32,155 bases of DNA, from NCBI GenBank assembly GCA_013203245.1, contig JABMOR010000084.1, positions 1-32,155 on the forward strand. Reading direction: 5' to 3'. The number at the start of each line of letters is the position of its first letter. Position 1 is the first letter of the stretch. This DNA comes from Candidatus Nitrosopumilus sp. (GTDB lineage: Archaea; Thermoproteota; Nitrososphaeria; Nitrososphaerales; Nitrosopumilaceae). The translations under genes and the position numbers were made by a program. The notes below the pieces were generated by a model, which did no database searches, was not told where the DNA came from, and saw nothing but the letters and a program-made list of their open reading frames with translations. This document shows, one piece after another, positions 14,668 through 23,121 of this stretch.

Positions 14668-15573
14668 TTGGTTCAAACTAAAGAAAAACGTAAGGCAAAG
14701 AAAAAACCATCAACTCCAATTGGAAGTTCATCAAGACCTTCTCAAAGCGGATATGATGCTGAAATCATTGCTCTAGATATTCTAAAAAAAGAGGGTTTTG
14801 AGATTAGTTATTCGCCAGTAACAGTGGATAGAGATAGGAAGAAACGCGTAACCGTAGATCTTAAGACTTTGATAAGTCAACAACACAGATTAGAAAGAAT
14901 GGGTTGGTCGCAGTATATTCTAAATCCAATAGTTGAATCAGGCAAGAAGAAAATTTATGGCCCTCGCAGTTATCATGAAATTAAATATAATCCGAGACCA
15001 ATTGCAGACTGGCTTAAACAAATCCCCGTATCAACGCCTAAAGAAGTTGAATTGTTAAAGAAACAATTTTGGGACAGAGAATACAAACACCGTGAATTAT
15101 GTGAAATTGAAAAATATCAAGAGGAATTAATGTTGGAAGTAATTGGAAAATCAATTATTCCTAAAAGTAAAACAAAATCGATTAAAGAGAGAATAGATCG
15201 TGAACAGGATCCTGCTTGGAAATTATTTTGGAAATCCACTCTTGTGTTTAATAACACCTTTGTAGATATTTTTTGCAAAAAAAATGGCAGGTATTATGTT
15301 GTTGATGTGAAATTTAAAAATAATCAAACTATTTATGAGAAAAATTTCTTTGACATTACTAATTATGAGGTATTGAATTATCCTAAAATCTTAAAAGAAG
15401 AAAAAGTTGGATTATATATTCTTGTAATTGTTGCAGATGGAAAAAAATTTAGATACGCTCTAACTGAATGGTCTGATTTCATTATCGATCCTGAATATGA
15501 TCCACAAGAGAAAAGTAAAACTAAGGTAAAAATGAAAAATTTGATACCTTTTGAGAAACTATTAAACCTGTGA
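14668..15573 (+). CDS. PD-(D/E)XK-like putative nuclease, unknown role
   Basis: 301 residues beginning with TTG at 14668; no in-frame ATG precedes the conserved part. The N-terminus is strongly basic (KEKRKAKKKP), followed by GYDAEIIALDILKKEGFEI, a typical first helix with E31 in nuclease folds. Near the C-terminus come NTFVD200IFCKKNGRYY and VVD213VK215FKNN: D, then D-x-K on the next strand, the usual PD-(D/E)XK metal site. A last domain (FDITNYEVLNYPKIL..., VGLYILVIVADG) looks like the sheet and helix after the site. The middle (80-190) carries a basic helical stretch that could bind DNA. Fold assignment is by motif only; DNA repair, restriction or Holliday junction work are all possible. 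Confidence 0.5.
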   Translation: MVQTKEKRKAKKKPSTPIGSSSRPSQSGYDAEIIALDILKKEGFEISYSPVTVDRDRKKRVTVDLKTLISQQHRLERMGWSQYILNPIVESGKKKIYGPRSYHEIKYNPRPIADWLKQIPVSTPKEVELLKKQFWDREYKHRELCEIEKYQEELMLEVIGKSIIPKSKTKSIKERIDREQDPAWKLFWKSTLVFNNTFVDIFCKKNGRYYVVDVKFKNNQTIYEKNFFDITNYEVLNYPKILKEEKVGLYILVIVADGKKFRYALTEWSDFIIDPEYDPQEKSKTKVKMKNLIPFEKLLNL

Positions 15574-15892
15574 AATTCTTTTTGTTAATTAAAATCCATC
15601 TATTTGATATACTAATTCCTGGACTTACAAAAAAACTCTTTTTTCAACCTTAATTTTTTTATTAAAATGTGTGAACTTAAGCGTATTGAATTGGATATCC
15701 ATAAAATTCATTTTCTTATGATTTGATCAAGACCTAAATACGCGATCAGTTGTAATTCTACTATGAACGCCATTAAAGGCGACATTATGGCATCTGGTAA
15801 AGTGTTACCTGAGGTTAATTTAAAAATAATTTTATTTTAGAATCGTCAAAAACACCGTCAGTTTATAATAATGCCCTATTTTGATACCTGTT
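15574..15892. other. Intergenic stretch, mostly without a convincing gene
   Basis: AT-rich. The only coding signal is a 25-codon frame on the plus strand (15763-15840, MNAIKGDIMASGKVLPEVN...). A TATA-like CTAAATAC about 26 bases before its ATG would make it leaderless. It may be a very small gene, the head of a truncated gene or chance. T-rich runs near 15640-15660 could end transcription from the left. This gap is the approximate border between accessory and core DNA; no att-like repeat or tRNA piece was seen. Confidence 0.3.
15862..15869 (+). promoter_or_regulatory. TATA box deciding the start of the membrane protein at 15893
   Basis: TTTATAAT is centred about 27 bases before the ATG at 15893, favouring that codon over the TTG at 15881. 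Confidence 0.5.
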
Positions 15893-16123
15893 ATGAGATA
15901 CATCGAACCTACTAGGGTCAAGGTTTTGATGATGATGTTTTTTGTTACTGGCATACTTGGTATTATTATTGGATTATCTCCAATTTCTCCACCTTCTATG
16001 ACTATGATGATCACTTTCATGGGTGTCATTAACATTGGATTGGGTGCATTTTTCACATTTCTCTATCTGACACAAATCAAAAGTGACCCTGATAAAAGAA
16101 AGAAGAAAAGAAAAACTGACTGA
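15893..16123 (+). CDS. Small membrane protein (76 aa)
   Basis: Two membrane helices (VLMMMFFVTGILGIIIGLSP and MMITFMGVINIGLGAFFTFLYL) with a very basic C-terminus (DKRKKKRKTD). The basic tail suggests that the C-terminus stays in the cytoplasm. The ATG at 15893 is chosen over the TTG at 15881 because a TATA box lies 27 bases before it, giving a leaderless transcript. No function can be given. Confidence 0.6.
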   Translation: MRYIEPTRVKVLMMMFFVTGILGIIIGLSPISPPSMTMMITFMGVINIGLGAFFTFLYLTQIKSDPDKRKKKRKTD

Positions 16124-16194
16124 GTATTATCTATAAATTTAATTTTTTTCCAAATTCTAACCCTCAATTAAGATATAAATAATAACTCTCTTTC

Positions 16195-16758
16195 ATGAAT
16201 GCAGAAATGCTAAACTTAGTTGCAAAGAATTTGTTTCTTACAAAAGGAAAGGGTGTTCACGAAGATAGGTTAACTAGTTTTGAATATGCTCTTAGGGATG
16301 CTGGTATTGCAGGAACCAACCTTGTTTTGATTTCAAGTATTTTTCCTCCTAAGGCAAAATTGATTTCTAGAAAAGAAGGTTTGAAGAAAATTTCACCTGG
16401 ACAAATTTTATTTACAATATATTCAAAAAACCAAACAAATGAGCCTCAGAGAGTTTGTGCTGCATCTGTTGGTCTTGCCCAACCAAAGGATAAATCCAGA
16501 TATGGATATCTCTCTGAATACGAATCTTATGGACAAAATGAAACTCAAGCCGGTGATTATGCTGAGGATATTGCAGCCCAAATGCTTGCATCTTCTTTAG
16601 GAATTACTTTTGATGCTGATAAAGCATGGAATGAAAAGAGACAACAATGGTCAATTTCTGGAGAAATTTACAAAACTCATAATATTACTCAAACTACTAA
16701 AGGTGATAAAGATGGAAAATGGACCACTGTTTTTGCTGCCGCAGTTCTTTTACTGTAA
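16195..16758 (+). CDS. pdaD: Pyruvoyl-dependent arginine decarboxylase
   Basis: 187 residues. Converts arginine to agmatine (EC 4.1.1.19), the first step of polyamine synthesis. The proenzyme cuts itself at the Ser pair in LVLIS47-S48IFPPKA; the second Ser becomes the pyruvoyl group of the alpha chain. GYLSEYESYGQNETQAGDYAEDIAAQM carries the Glu/Asn residues of the active site, and the last strand TTVFAAAVLLL is also family-typical. Length matches the archaeal enzymes (about 165-190). ATG 16207 is a second possible start. The gene is convergent with the membrane protein gene at 16759 without any gap, so transcription termination must lie inside a gene. Confidence 0.9.
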   Translation: MNAEMLNLVAKNLFLTKGKGVHEDRLTSFEYALRDAGIAGTNLVLISSIFPPKAKLISRKEGLKKISPGQILFTIYSKNQTNEPQRVCAASVGLAQPKDKSRYGYLSEYESYGQNETQAGDYAEDIAAQMLASSLGITFDADKAWNEKRQQWSISGEIYKTHNITQTTKGDKDGKWTTVFAAAVLLL

Positions 16759-17907
16759 TTATTTCTTGTATCCTTTAAGATAAAATATTGCAGCTGCAAT
16801 TGCAACTATTGTAATTATGATCACTATTGGAACTGAATCATCAAATTCTTGTTTTTCATTTTGAATATTTTTTCCACCGAGTGAAAATTCTAACTCTTTA
16901 TTGGTTACTGATGTTTTTTCTCCAAAAATATATTTTCCTTGAATTCTTTGACCTTCTTCAGGATCAAAAACCCATCCTTGTTTTGTAATGTCAGTTGGAA
17001 TTTTTTCACCATCTATTATTTGTGTTTGAGCTATGTTTCCTTTAACATCTGAAACATTGGTGTTTTCTACAGATAATACTACTACCTGTATTATTGAATT
17101 TAGAGGATAAAACCCAGTAGAGAAATAATCTGATCTATGCAATTCATCTGTTTGCAAAAATTCTAGTGGTTTGATTTTATCTATGTTTGATGCTATTCCT
17201 GAATAATTCGTTGATATTCTTAATTGAAGCAATGACTTGTTTTCTGATGGTATTATGGAGAACGTCATTTTTGCATTCTCATCTGTTGAAAGATTTCTTG
17301 CAGCATCATAAAACCCTCCTGAGTCCCTGATGGTTTTTGGAATTAGAATTGATGATATTTTTTCATACATGGAATCCGTGTCTTCCATAGGCATTGTGTA
17401 TACTGCGGAAACAGTTCCTTTACCTGAAATCACTCCTGATGTTTCCAAGGCCGAATTCATCTCATCACTTGGCTGAATGAATGTGGAGTGAAGTTCTGCT
17501 TTTGTATCAAATATTTCATTTATTTCATCAATGAACTGTTCTGATGTTTTTAATGTTGAATTTTGAATTGTTAGAAAATTTTTATCTGCTTGATTTCTTT
17601 TAACATTTATTATTATACATGATTCTTCATAAACTCCTAAAATACATTCATTTTGATTTGTTATGATTACTGCTGAAATATTGCCATTTTCTCTAATTCT
17701 TTGTTCTAATTCTGCTGGGATTTTAATTTCTTGAACGCTTGTACTTTGCAATGTTATTGACGCTGTAACATTTTGAGATATTCTCTTGTCTACAATAATT
17801 TGTGCAGTTTCTTGAAACGTAGCAAGGCTCATTTCTTGTGAATACACATAGTTTGCTGAAATTCCAATTAATATCATCATTGTAAAGAGAATGATCTTTT
17901 GTTGCAT
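16759..17907 (-). CDS. Secreted, membrane-anchored protein of unknown function
   Basis: 382 residues. A signal peptide (QQKIILFTMMILIGISANYVYSQ) is followed by a long, strand-rich extracellular part with many Thr/Ser/Asn and two Cys (CILGVYEESC), then one C-terminal membrane helix (VPIVIIITIVAIAAAIFYL) ending GYKK. The single-pass anchor places the body outside the cell, perhaps in or under the S-layer. No enzymatic motif or named domain is recognised. It resembles the lineage-specific surface proteins of ammonia-oxidising archaea. It is convergent with the arginine decarboxylase gene, with no bases between. Confidence 0.7.
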   Translation of the reverse strand: MQQKIILFTMMILIGISANYVYSQEMSLATFQETAQIIVDKRISQNVTASITLQSTSVQEIKIPAELEQRIRENGNISAVIITNQNECILGVYEESCIIINVKRNQADKNFLTIQNSTLKTSEQFIDEINEIFDTKAELHSTFIQPSDEMNSALETSGVISGKGTVSAVYTMPMEDTDSMYEKISSILIPKTIRDSGGFYDAARNLSTDENAKMTFSIIPSENKSLLQLRISTNYSGIASNIDKIKPLEFLQTDELHRSDYFSTGFYPLNSIIQVVVLSVENTNVSDVKGNIAQTQIIDGEKIPTDITKQGWVFDPEEGQRIQGKYIFGEKTSVTNKELEFSLGGKNIQNEKQEFDDSVPIVIIITIVAIAAAIFYLKGYKK

Positions 17908-18041
17908 GTGTTGTTCCTCTAAGGATGAAATTATTAAATTTACTCCTATTTCAATACGATACCTTCTTTGATTGGTTTATTTTTTATGAAAATGATTTAT
18001 CTGGTAACTAATATCCCCATAAATACAACTATCAAGATATT

Positions 18042-18614
18042 ATGGCATTAATCTCTGTTCTCGCTGATCTTTTTCAAAACCCTGTCATTCAACTGGTTGC
18101 TGTTTTGAGTGCTTTTGGGATAGGATTATTCCAAGGAATAATTCTTGGAAGGGCGATACTTGTACGATTTCCTCGGTTACAAAATCATGTGAAAACTGTA
18201 TCAGTTACAATGTTTATCTTATTTTTGATAAATGCACTATTGAGTGTCCCTCGATTTGCCTCTCCTGAAAAAATTATCATGTCTAATTTATCTGCAAATA
18301 GTCCTGCTGAATTTGCGTCTTCCCTTTTTTTGATATTTGGGGTGAATACTGGATTTCTAACGGTATTGGCAATTTCTGTTACCGTGATGAGTTTTGTTGT
18401 TTTGAAATTTACAAATCTTAATGGGGTAACCAAAGGATTTGTCTTCTTTTTTAGTGCATTAATCTTGATATTGACTGCTGTAAGTAGATTCACTGATCTT
18501 ACTCCTAGTACTTTTGAAGTATTGTTGTATTTCCTATATCAAATGGGAATTACTATTGGAATTTTGATGGGTTCTATTAGAAAAATTAAATCCAAAAAAT
18601 TAGACTTGAAATAA
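18042..18614 (+). CDS. Integral membrane protein, unknown (190 aa)
   Basis: Four to five membrane helices can be read (about residues 13-35, 48-67, 88-113, 120-150 and 157-178) with short polar loops and a basic C-terminus (RKIKSKKLDLK). There are no conserved charged residues inside the helices to suggest a transporter site, and no family is recognised. It is preceded by a TATA-like CATAAATA at 18018-18025, which would give a leaderless transcript. It is convergent with the pepF gene; the hairpin at 18675-18715 lies in the gap. Confidence 0.65.
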   Translation: MALISVLADLFQNPVIQLVAVLSAFGIGLFQGIILGRAILVRFPRLQNHVKTVSVTMFILFLINALLSVPRFASPEKIIMSNLSANSPAEFASSLFLIFGVNTGFLTVLAISVTVMSFVVLKFTNLNGVTKGFVFFFSALILILTAVSRFTDLTPSTFEVLLYFLYQMGITIGILMGSIRKIKSKKLDLK

Positions 18615-18674
18615 ATTCAAACATTTAAATCAGATTATCATTGTCTTGGAATTGACATCGAATTCAAACCGTTC

Positions 18675-18715
18675 GGGGAACAAGCTGGCAGTCCATGCGT
18701 TGGACTGTCAGCCCC
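18675..18715. ncRNA. Strong hairpin between convergent genes; candidate structured RNA
   Basis: A 12-bp stem (GCTGGCAGTCCA with TGGACTGTCAGC, one G-T pair in the plus-strand transcript) closes a five-base TGCGT loop at 18684-18712. A second, outer stem GGG/CCC (18676-18678 with 18713-18715) encloses a one-sided AACAA bulge. The GC-rich segment stands out from AT-rich surroundings. A TATA-like ATTTAAAT (about 18619-18626) would start a plus-strand RNA near 18648. Archaeal terminators are U-tracts, not hairpins, and no T run follows. It could be an independent small RNA or a repeated intergenic element; which strand is copied is unknown. Confidence 0.4.
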
Positions 18716-18728
18716 ATTTATCTAAAAT

Positions 18729-20501
18729 CTAGTTTAATGATGAGAGTGTTTTTACTTGCTCTTTGATATAATCAAAACCTTCTTGCCAGAATTTTGGACT
18801 TCTTATGTCAAAGCCATATTCTGATAGAAGTTTTTCTGGCTTTTTAGATCCACCTGCTTCGAGAATACTCATGTATGCTGGGACAAAGTCTTTTCCTTCT
18901 TTTTTGTATCTTTGAAACAATGACAAAGCTAGTAGATTGCCAAACGAATATGCATAGCAGTAAAACGGTGTATGATAAAAGTGTGGAATACAACTCCACT
19001 CTACTGCAAAGTCATCTGATATACTTACTGAGTTTCCAAATTGAACTTTGAGATTTTGTAAATATGTTTTTGAAATTTCATCTATTGTGGTTCCCTCCCC
19101 AATCTGTTTATGAGCGTCAACTTCAAAGATTGTGAAAAATGATTGCCTTAGAATTGTGGCATATAGATCATCAATTTTTTCAGATAACATTGCCTTTTTT
19201 TCATCATCAGAAATTTTGTTTGACAAATTATCATACAACAATAATTCTGAAAAAGTTGATGCAGTTTCTGCTAATGGTAACGGGGCATCTTGAACAAGAA
19301 TTGATCTATCTTGTGCTGCTTGACTGTGAACTGCATGACCTAACTCATGAGCCAAAGTAAACACATCTCTTGATTTTCCAGTAAAATTTACCAATACAAA
19401 AGGCGTGATTTTTGGAGTAAGTGTACTACAAAAAGCACCATCTCTTTTTCCTTGTCTTATGGCCGAATCAATATGGTTTTCATTGAATACTTTTCTTGCA
19501 TATTCTTCCAATTTACTGCTAAATTTCCCAAGAGATTCAAAAACCAATTTCACTGATTTATCATAAGAATAATTTTTTTCTTTGATGTTTGCTGCTGCTG
19601 GTGCATACAGGTCATACCTTCGTAATTTTTTCATTTTTAGCATCTTTGCTTTTTGAATAAAGAATTTTTGAAATACTGGTGAATTTTTTTTACAAACTGT
19701 GAGTAGGGACTCTATGGTTTTATCATCTACATCATTTCCAATATTCCTCATTGAGATTGGTGATTCATATCCTCTAATGTCAATACCTTCATCTTTCCAA
19801 TTTTGGACAATATTCTGATATATCTCTCCAACCACTCCTTTGTTTTTAGAATATTTGGAAAGAATAGTTTTGTATGCTGTTTCTCGAACTTTTGGATTTG
19901 TACTTCTGACATAGTTTGTGAGTTCCTCACGTGTCATCACTTTAGTTTTATTTCCAACTTTCATTTTATATTCAAAGGAATTAGTTATCTTGTCATAGAG
20001 TTTTACAAGCGCAGATATCCCTGTTACATCTAATGTGTTTATGATTCGTTCTTCAGGTTCACTTAATGCATATTTTGCAAATAGTCTTTTGTGTGAAAGA
20101 TATTCTGTAATTTCACCTGCATCTTTCATGAGTCTCTTTGCATTTTTTTCATCGACTTGTATTTTCCACCATAAATCAAAAAATAAAATTTTATTTGATA
20201 TTTCAGAACCCAGTTTTGACATCTTTGTCATTAGAGATGTTGCTTCATCTGATTGTGTATCTGATGAATATGATAATGATGCATAACCTCCAACCCTACT
20301 CATATTTTCAGAAATTTTCTCTACTTGATGAAGAATATCCATAAATTGTTTAGATGACATTTTTGGATTTAATTTTAATTTAATTTTTTCAAACTTTTTT
20401 GCCTGATTTTCTAATTCTTGAATTTGTTTTTGAAATGCAGGACTTTTTGGATTTTTTACTAGTTCTGATAGATCCCATTTACCTAACTGATATGATGACA
20501 T
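18729..20501 (-). CDS. pepF: Oligoendopeptidase F (M3 family metallopeptidase)
   Basis: 590 residues, the normal length for PepF (about 600). The zinc site H385-E386-L-G-H389 lies in FTLAHELGHAVHSQ, with the third ligand expected in the following AETASTFSELL helix. The family cleaves peptides of roughly 7-17 residues in the cytoplasm and so recycles peptides made by the proteasome. The N-terminal helical part (KWDLSELVKNPKSPAFQKQI..., MSRVGGYASLSYSSDTQ) and the C-terminal FYHTPFYCYAYSFGNLLALSLFQRY are characteristic. The gene is single, divergent from the TFB gene and convergent with the membrane protein at 18042. No truncation or missing residue is seen. Confidence 0.92.
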   Translation of the reverse strand: MSSYQLGKWDLSELVKNPKSPAFQKQIQELENQAKKFEKIKLKLNPKMSSKQFMDILHQVEKISENMSRVGGYASLSYSSDTQSDEATSLMTKMSKLGSEISNKILFFDLWWKIQVDEKNAKRLMKDAGEITEYLSHKRLFAKYALSEPEERIINTLDVTGISALVKLYDKITNSFEYKMKVGNKTKVMTREELTNYVRSTNPKVRETAYKTILSKYSKNKGVVGEIYQNIVQNWKDEGIDIRGYESPISMRNIGNDVDDKTIESLLTVCKKNSPVFQKFFIQKAKMLKMKKLRRYDLYAPAAANIKEKNYSYDKSVKLVFESLGKFSSKLEEYARKVFNENHIDSAIRQGKRDGAFCSTLTPKITPFVLVNFTGKSRDVFTLAHELGHAVHSQAAQDRSILVQDAPLPLAETASTFSELLLYDNLSNKISDDEKKAMLSEKIDDLYATILRQSFFTIFEVDAHKQIGEGTTIDEISKTYLQNLKVQFGNSVSISDDFAVEWSCIPHFYHTPFYCYAYSFGNLLALSLFQRYKKEGKDFVPAYMSILEAGGSKKPEKLLSEYGFDIRSPKFWQEGFDYIKEQVKTLSSLN

Positions 20502-20677
20502 CTGAGTCTGCTGCTCTGTAACTATTAAAAAATGAAATGGTGTTTGGGATATCTGTATGATTTCTGAAATTTATTTCAAAAAATGAAAACATTGCCCAAA
20601 ATTTCCTTTTTATGGCCTTTTTGAGAAATAATATCTGGCCGATCTAGGCTCAGTTTTCTCTAAAAATTACCAAAAAA

Positions 20678-21652
20678 ATGGGTTATTATAGGAAATCAAC
20701 AGCACAATATTGGATTCCTTTGGTTGAACAAATTATTAAAGCAGATTCGACATGTGGTCGTTGTGGAAAAAATTCCATGCTGGCTGACAATGTTACTGGA
20801 GAGAGATTCTGTGGAAAATGTGGTTTTGTTATTACTGAAACTTTACAAGATTCTGGTCCTGAATGGAGATCATTTTCAAAAGAAGGTGGTGCAGATCCAA
20901 CTCGTACTGGTGCTCCAACATCATTAGCAATGCACGATAGAGGACTTGCAACAATCATTAGTCCTATGAATAAAGATTCTTCTGGAAAACCTCTTACGTC
21001 AACAATGAAGAGTACTATTGAAAGACTACGAACTTGGGATAGTAGAAGTAAAGTAAATGCCTCATCTGATAAAAATCTCAGACAAGCACTAAGTGAATTA
21101 TCTACATTAAAAGACAAACTTTCATTATCTGATGCTGTTATTGAAAAAGCATCATACATTTACAGAAAAGCATTGGAGAAAGGTCTCGTCAAAGGTCGTT
21201 CTATTTCTGCATTAATCGCAGCATCTCTTTATGCTGCATGTAGAGATACTGAAACTCCTAGAACTCTAAAAGACGTTGCTGATGCAGGCAACATTAAGAA
21301 AAAAGATATTTCAAGATGCTATAGAATTTTACATCAAGAATTAGAATTAAAAATGCCTGTTGTAGATCCAGTGCAATGTGTTGCAAGAATTGCAAGCTCA
21401 ATTGGAATTACAGAAAAAACAAAACGATTTGCAGTTAAAGTACTTAGAGATGCACAGGCACATGAAGAATCTGCTGGAAAGGATCCGATGGGATTGGCAG
21501 CAGCAGCATTGTACTTGTCTTGTGTGAAAAACGGTGAGGATAAAACTCAACGAGATATTGCAGAAGCAGCAAATGTAACAGAAGTGACAATTAGAAATAG
21601 ATACAAAGGCTTACGATTAGACCAAAATATGGATACATTGGGAGGCAAATGA
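20678..21652 (+). CDS. tfb: Transcription initiation factor TFB
   Basis: 324 residues. The N-terminal zinc ribbon (C26-x2-C29, C45-x2-C48) recruits RNA polymerase. The B-reader/linker follows (GPEWRSFSKEGGADPTRTGAP). Two cyclin-like repeats (about 125-215 and 220-315) grip TBP on the TATA box and read the BRE. All regions are present, so this should be a working TFB. An N-terminal extension (MGYYRKSTAQYWIPLVEQII) of about 20 residues precedes the zinc ribbon. Ammonia-oxidising archaea usually keep several TFB genes. It is followed after only four bases by the TBP gene, so both factors are probably made from one message. The ATG is preceded by an A-rich stretch without a clear ribosome site. 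Confidence 0.95.
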   Translation: MGYYRKSTAQYWIPLVEQIIKADSTCGRCGKNSMLADNVTGERFCGKCGFVITETLQDSGPEWRSFSKEGGADPTRTGAPTSLAMHDRGLATIISPMNKDSSGKPLTSTMKSTIERLRTWDSRSKVNASSDKNLRQALSELSTLKDKLSLSDAVIEKASYIYRKALEKGLVKGRSISALIAASLYAACRDTETPRTLKDVADAGNIKKKDISRCYRILHQELELKMPVVDPVQCVARIASSIGITEKTKRFAVKVLRDAQAHEESAGKDPMGLAAAALYLSCVKNGEDKTQRDIAEAANVTEVTIRNRYKGLRLDQNMDTLGGK

Positions 21653-21656
21653 AAAT

Positions 21657-22217
21657 ATGACTCAAACTAAACCTATCATTGCAATTGTAAATGTAGTAGC
21701 CTCTGCAACGATTGAACAAAAATTAGACCTTGTAGATATTACTAAAAAATTCCCTGCAGTTGAATATCATCCTGAACAATTCCCTGGTGCCGTTTTCAGA
21801 CTAAAAAGTCCAAAGACTGCAACACTGCTTTTTGGTTCCGGAAAGATGGTATGTACAGGGGCAAAATCTCAAGAATTAGCAGAAACTGCAGTTTTTGAAG
21901 TAGTGAAAATTTTAAGAAAAGGTAAAATCAAAATCAAAAACGATCCTATAGTTTCTATTCAAAATATTGTATCTTCAATTAATCTTGGAGGTAAAGTAAA
22001 CTTGGAGCAAGCTGCTAGAACCCTCCCTAGAAGTATGTACGAACCAGAACAATTCCCTGGACTAATTCACAGGATGCTTGATCCTAAAACAGTAATTCTA
22101 ATTTTTGCATCAGGCAAATTAGTTTGTGTTGGAGCAAAACTTGAAAAAGATGTCCATCGCTCTGTCAACCAAATTCATGCTTTGCTTGAAGAAAAAGACT
22201 TGATGGTTTACGATTAA
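21657..22217 (+). CDS. tbp: TATA-box-binding protein TBP
   Basis: 186 residues formed by two saddle repeats. Each ends in a similar strand-turn-strand: EQFPGAVFRLKSPKTATLLF...GKMVCTGAKS and EQFPGLIHRMLDPKTVILIFASGKLVCVGAK. These repeats bend TATA DNA and recruit TFB. Length and repeat order are normal for archaeal TBP. The start lies four bases after the TFB stop, so it is the second gene of a TFB-TBP operon. The C-terminal tail is short and acidic (EEKDLMVYD). Confidence 0.96.
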   Translation: MTQTKPIIAIVNVVASATIEQKLDLVDITKKFPAVEYHPEQFPGAVFRLKSPKTATLLFGSGKMVCTGAKSQELAETAVFEVVKILRKGKIKIKNDPIVSIQNIVSSINLGGKVNLEQAARTLPRSMYEPEQFPGLIHRMLDPKTVILIFASGKLVCVGAKLEKDVHRSVNQIHALLEEKDLMVYD

Positions 22218-22266
22218 AATCGTATATTCTTAAAATCTAAAATTCTATTCTGAAAATATTTTCAAC

Positions 22267-22521
22267 TCAATAATATTCTTCATGAATATAACACCATTTC
22301 CAAATTATTTCTGGAACTGCCTGCATTACCGGATGCCCTGTTTCTTCAAAATGTTTTGTTGCATGTTTACCAATTGATGAATCGCAACAACCAACATGTC
22401 CGCATGTTAAACACATTCGAAGTGCAACTATGGGGAGATGTTCTTTATCGCATTCTTCACAATTTTTTGTCTTTTGAGATATTTTTCTTTCTTGAGAAAA
22501 ATGTTCGCATTCTTTTTGCAT
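22267..22521 (-). CDS. UBP-type zinc finger protein
   Basis: 84 residues, almost entirely one zinc finger of the ubiquitin-hydrolase type (zf-UBP): C5-x-H7, C21-x2-C24, C37-x2-C40, C45, H53, H57 and H63 with the classic CLTCGHVGCCDSSIGKHATKHFEETGHPV. In eukaryotes this fold reads the free C-terminal Gly-Gly of ubiquitin. Here it stands without a protease domain, so a ubiquitin-like-modifier reader is an inference only. One base separates it from the pyrophosphatase gene upstream; they are co-transcribed. No other ubiquitin-system gene is in view. Confidence 0.85.
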   Translation of the reverse strand: MQKECEHFSQERKISQKTKNCEECDKEHLPIVALRMCLTCGHVGCCDSSIGKHATKHFEETGHPVMQAVPEIIWKWCYIHEEYY

Positions 22522-22522
22522 T

Positions 22523-23062
22523 CTAATATTTTTTCAAAGTGTCTTTGTATCTTTTTATCGATTCCATGATCACCACTTTGGCATCTTTTGCAGATTTCCA
22601 TCCTAGAATTTCTACTTTCTTACCTTCCAAATCTTTGTAAACTTGGAAAAAATGTGCAATTTCTGAACGATAATGATCTTCAATTTTAGTAATATCTGTA
22701 GTGTGCAAATATCGTGGGTCATTTGTTGCAACACAAATAATTTTGTCATCCATCTCCCCATCATCTTTCATTTGTAGTAATCCGACTGGCCTTGCTTCAA
22801 TTAGAATTCCTGGATATGTGGGATTTGTAACTAATACTAGTGCATCAAGTGGGTCTCCATCATCAGACAACGTTTGAGGAATTAAGCCGTAATCTCCAGG
22901 GTAATGAAATGGTGAAAATAACACTCTGTCTAATTTTATCAAATTATGTTTTTTGTCATATTCGTACTTGTTCATGGAACCTTTGGGAATCTCTACAATG
23001 ACATTGACAATTTCTGGAACATCATTGCCTGATTCTATATCGTGCCAAAAGTTCTTACTCAT
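22523..23062 (-). CDS. ppa: Inorganic pyrophosphatase, family I
   Basis: 179 residues. Hydrolyses pyrophosphate to two phosphates (EC 3.6.1.1) with Mg2+, pulling forward nucleic acid and aminoacyl-tRNA synthesis in the cytoplasm. The signature D68-G-D70-P-L-D73 is present, with VEIPKGSMNKYEYD, FSPFHYPGDYGLIPQT and the later Asp/Lys residues near DDKIICVATNDPRY. Length is that of the hexameric prokaryotic enzyme. It is the first gene of a two-gene unit with the UBP finger. Confidence 0.95.
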   Translation of the reverse strand: MSKNFWHDIESGNDVPEIVNVIVEIPKGSMNKYEYDKKHNLIKLDRVLFSPFHYPGDYGLIPQTLSDDGDPLDALVLVTNPTYPGILIEARPVGLLQMKDDGEMDDKIICVATNDPRYLHTTDITKIEDHYRSEIAHFFQVYKDLEGKKVEILGWKSAKDAKVVIMESIKRYKDTLKKY

Positions 23063-23121
23063 TTTCTAGCTCTTTGTTTAGATATTCAGTATATGAATTC
23101 TATGAAAATAATGATTATTGA

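Noticed and set aside
18185..18493. Minus-strand frame of 102 codons
   Set aside because: Antisense to the membrane protein at 18042 and lacks any start signal.
18675..18715. Intrinsic terminator
   Set aside because: Archaeal RNA polymerase stops at U tracts and no T run follows on either side; kept as a possible structured RNA instead.
20686..21159. Long minus-strand frame of 157 codons
   Set aside because: Exactly antisense to the TFB zinc ribbon and first cyclin repeat; a mirror of strong codon bias.
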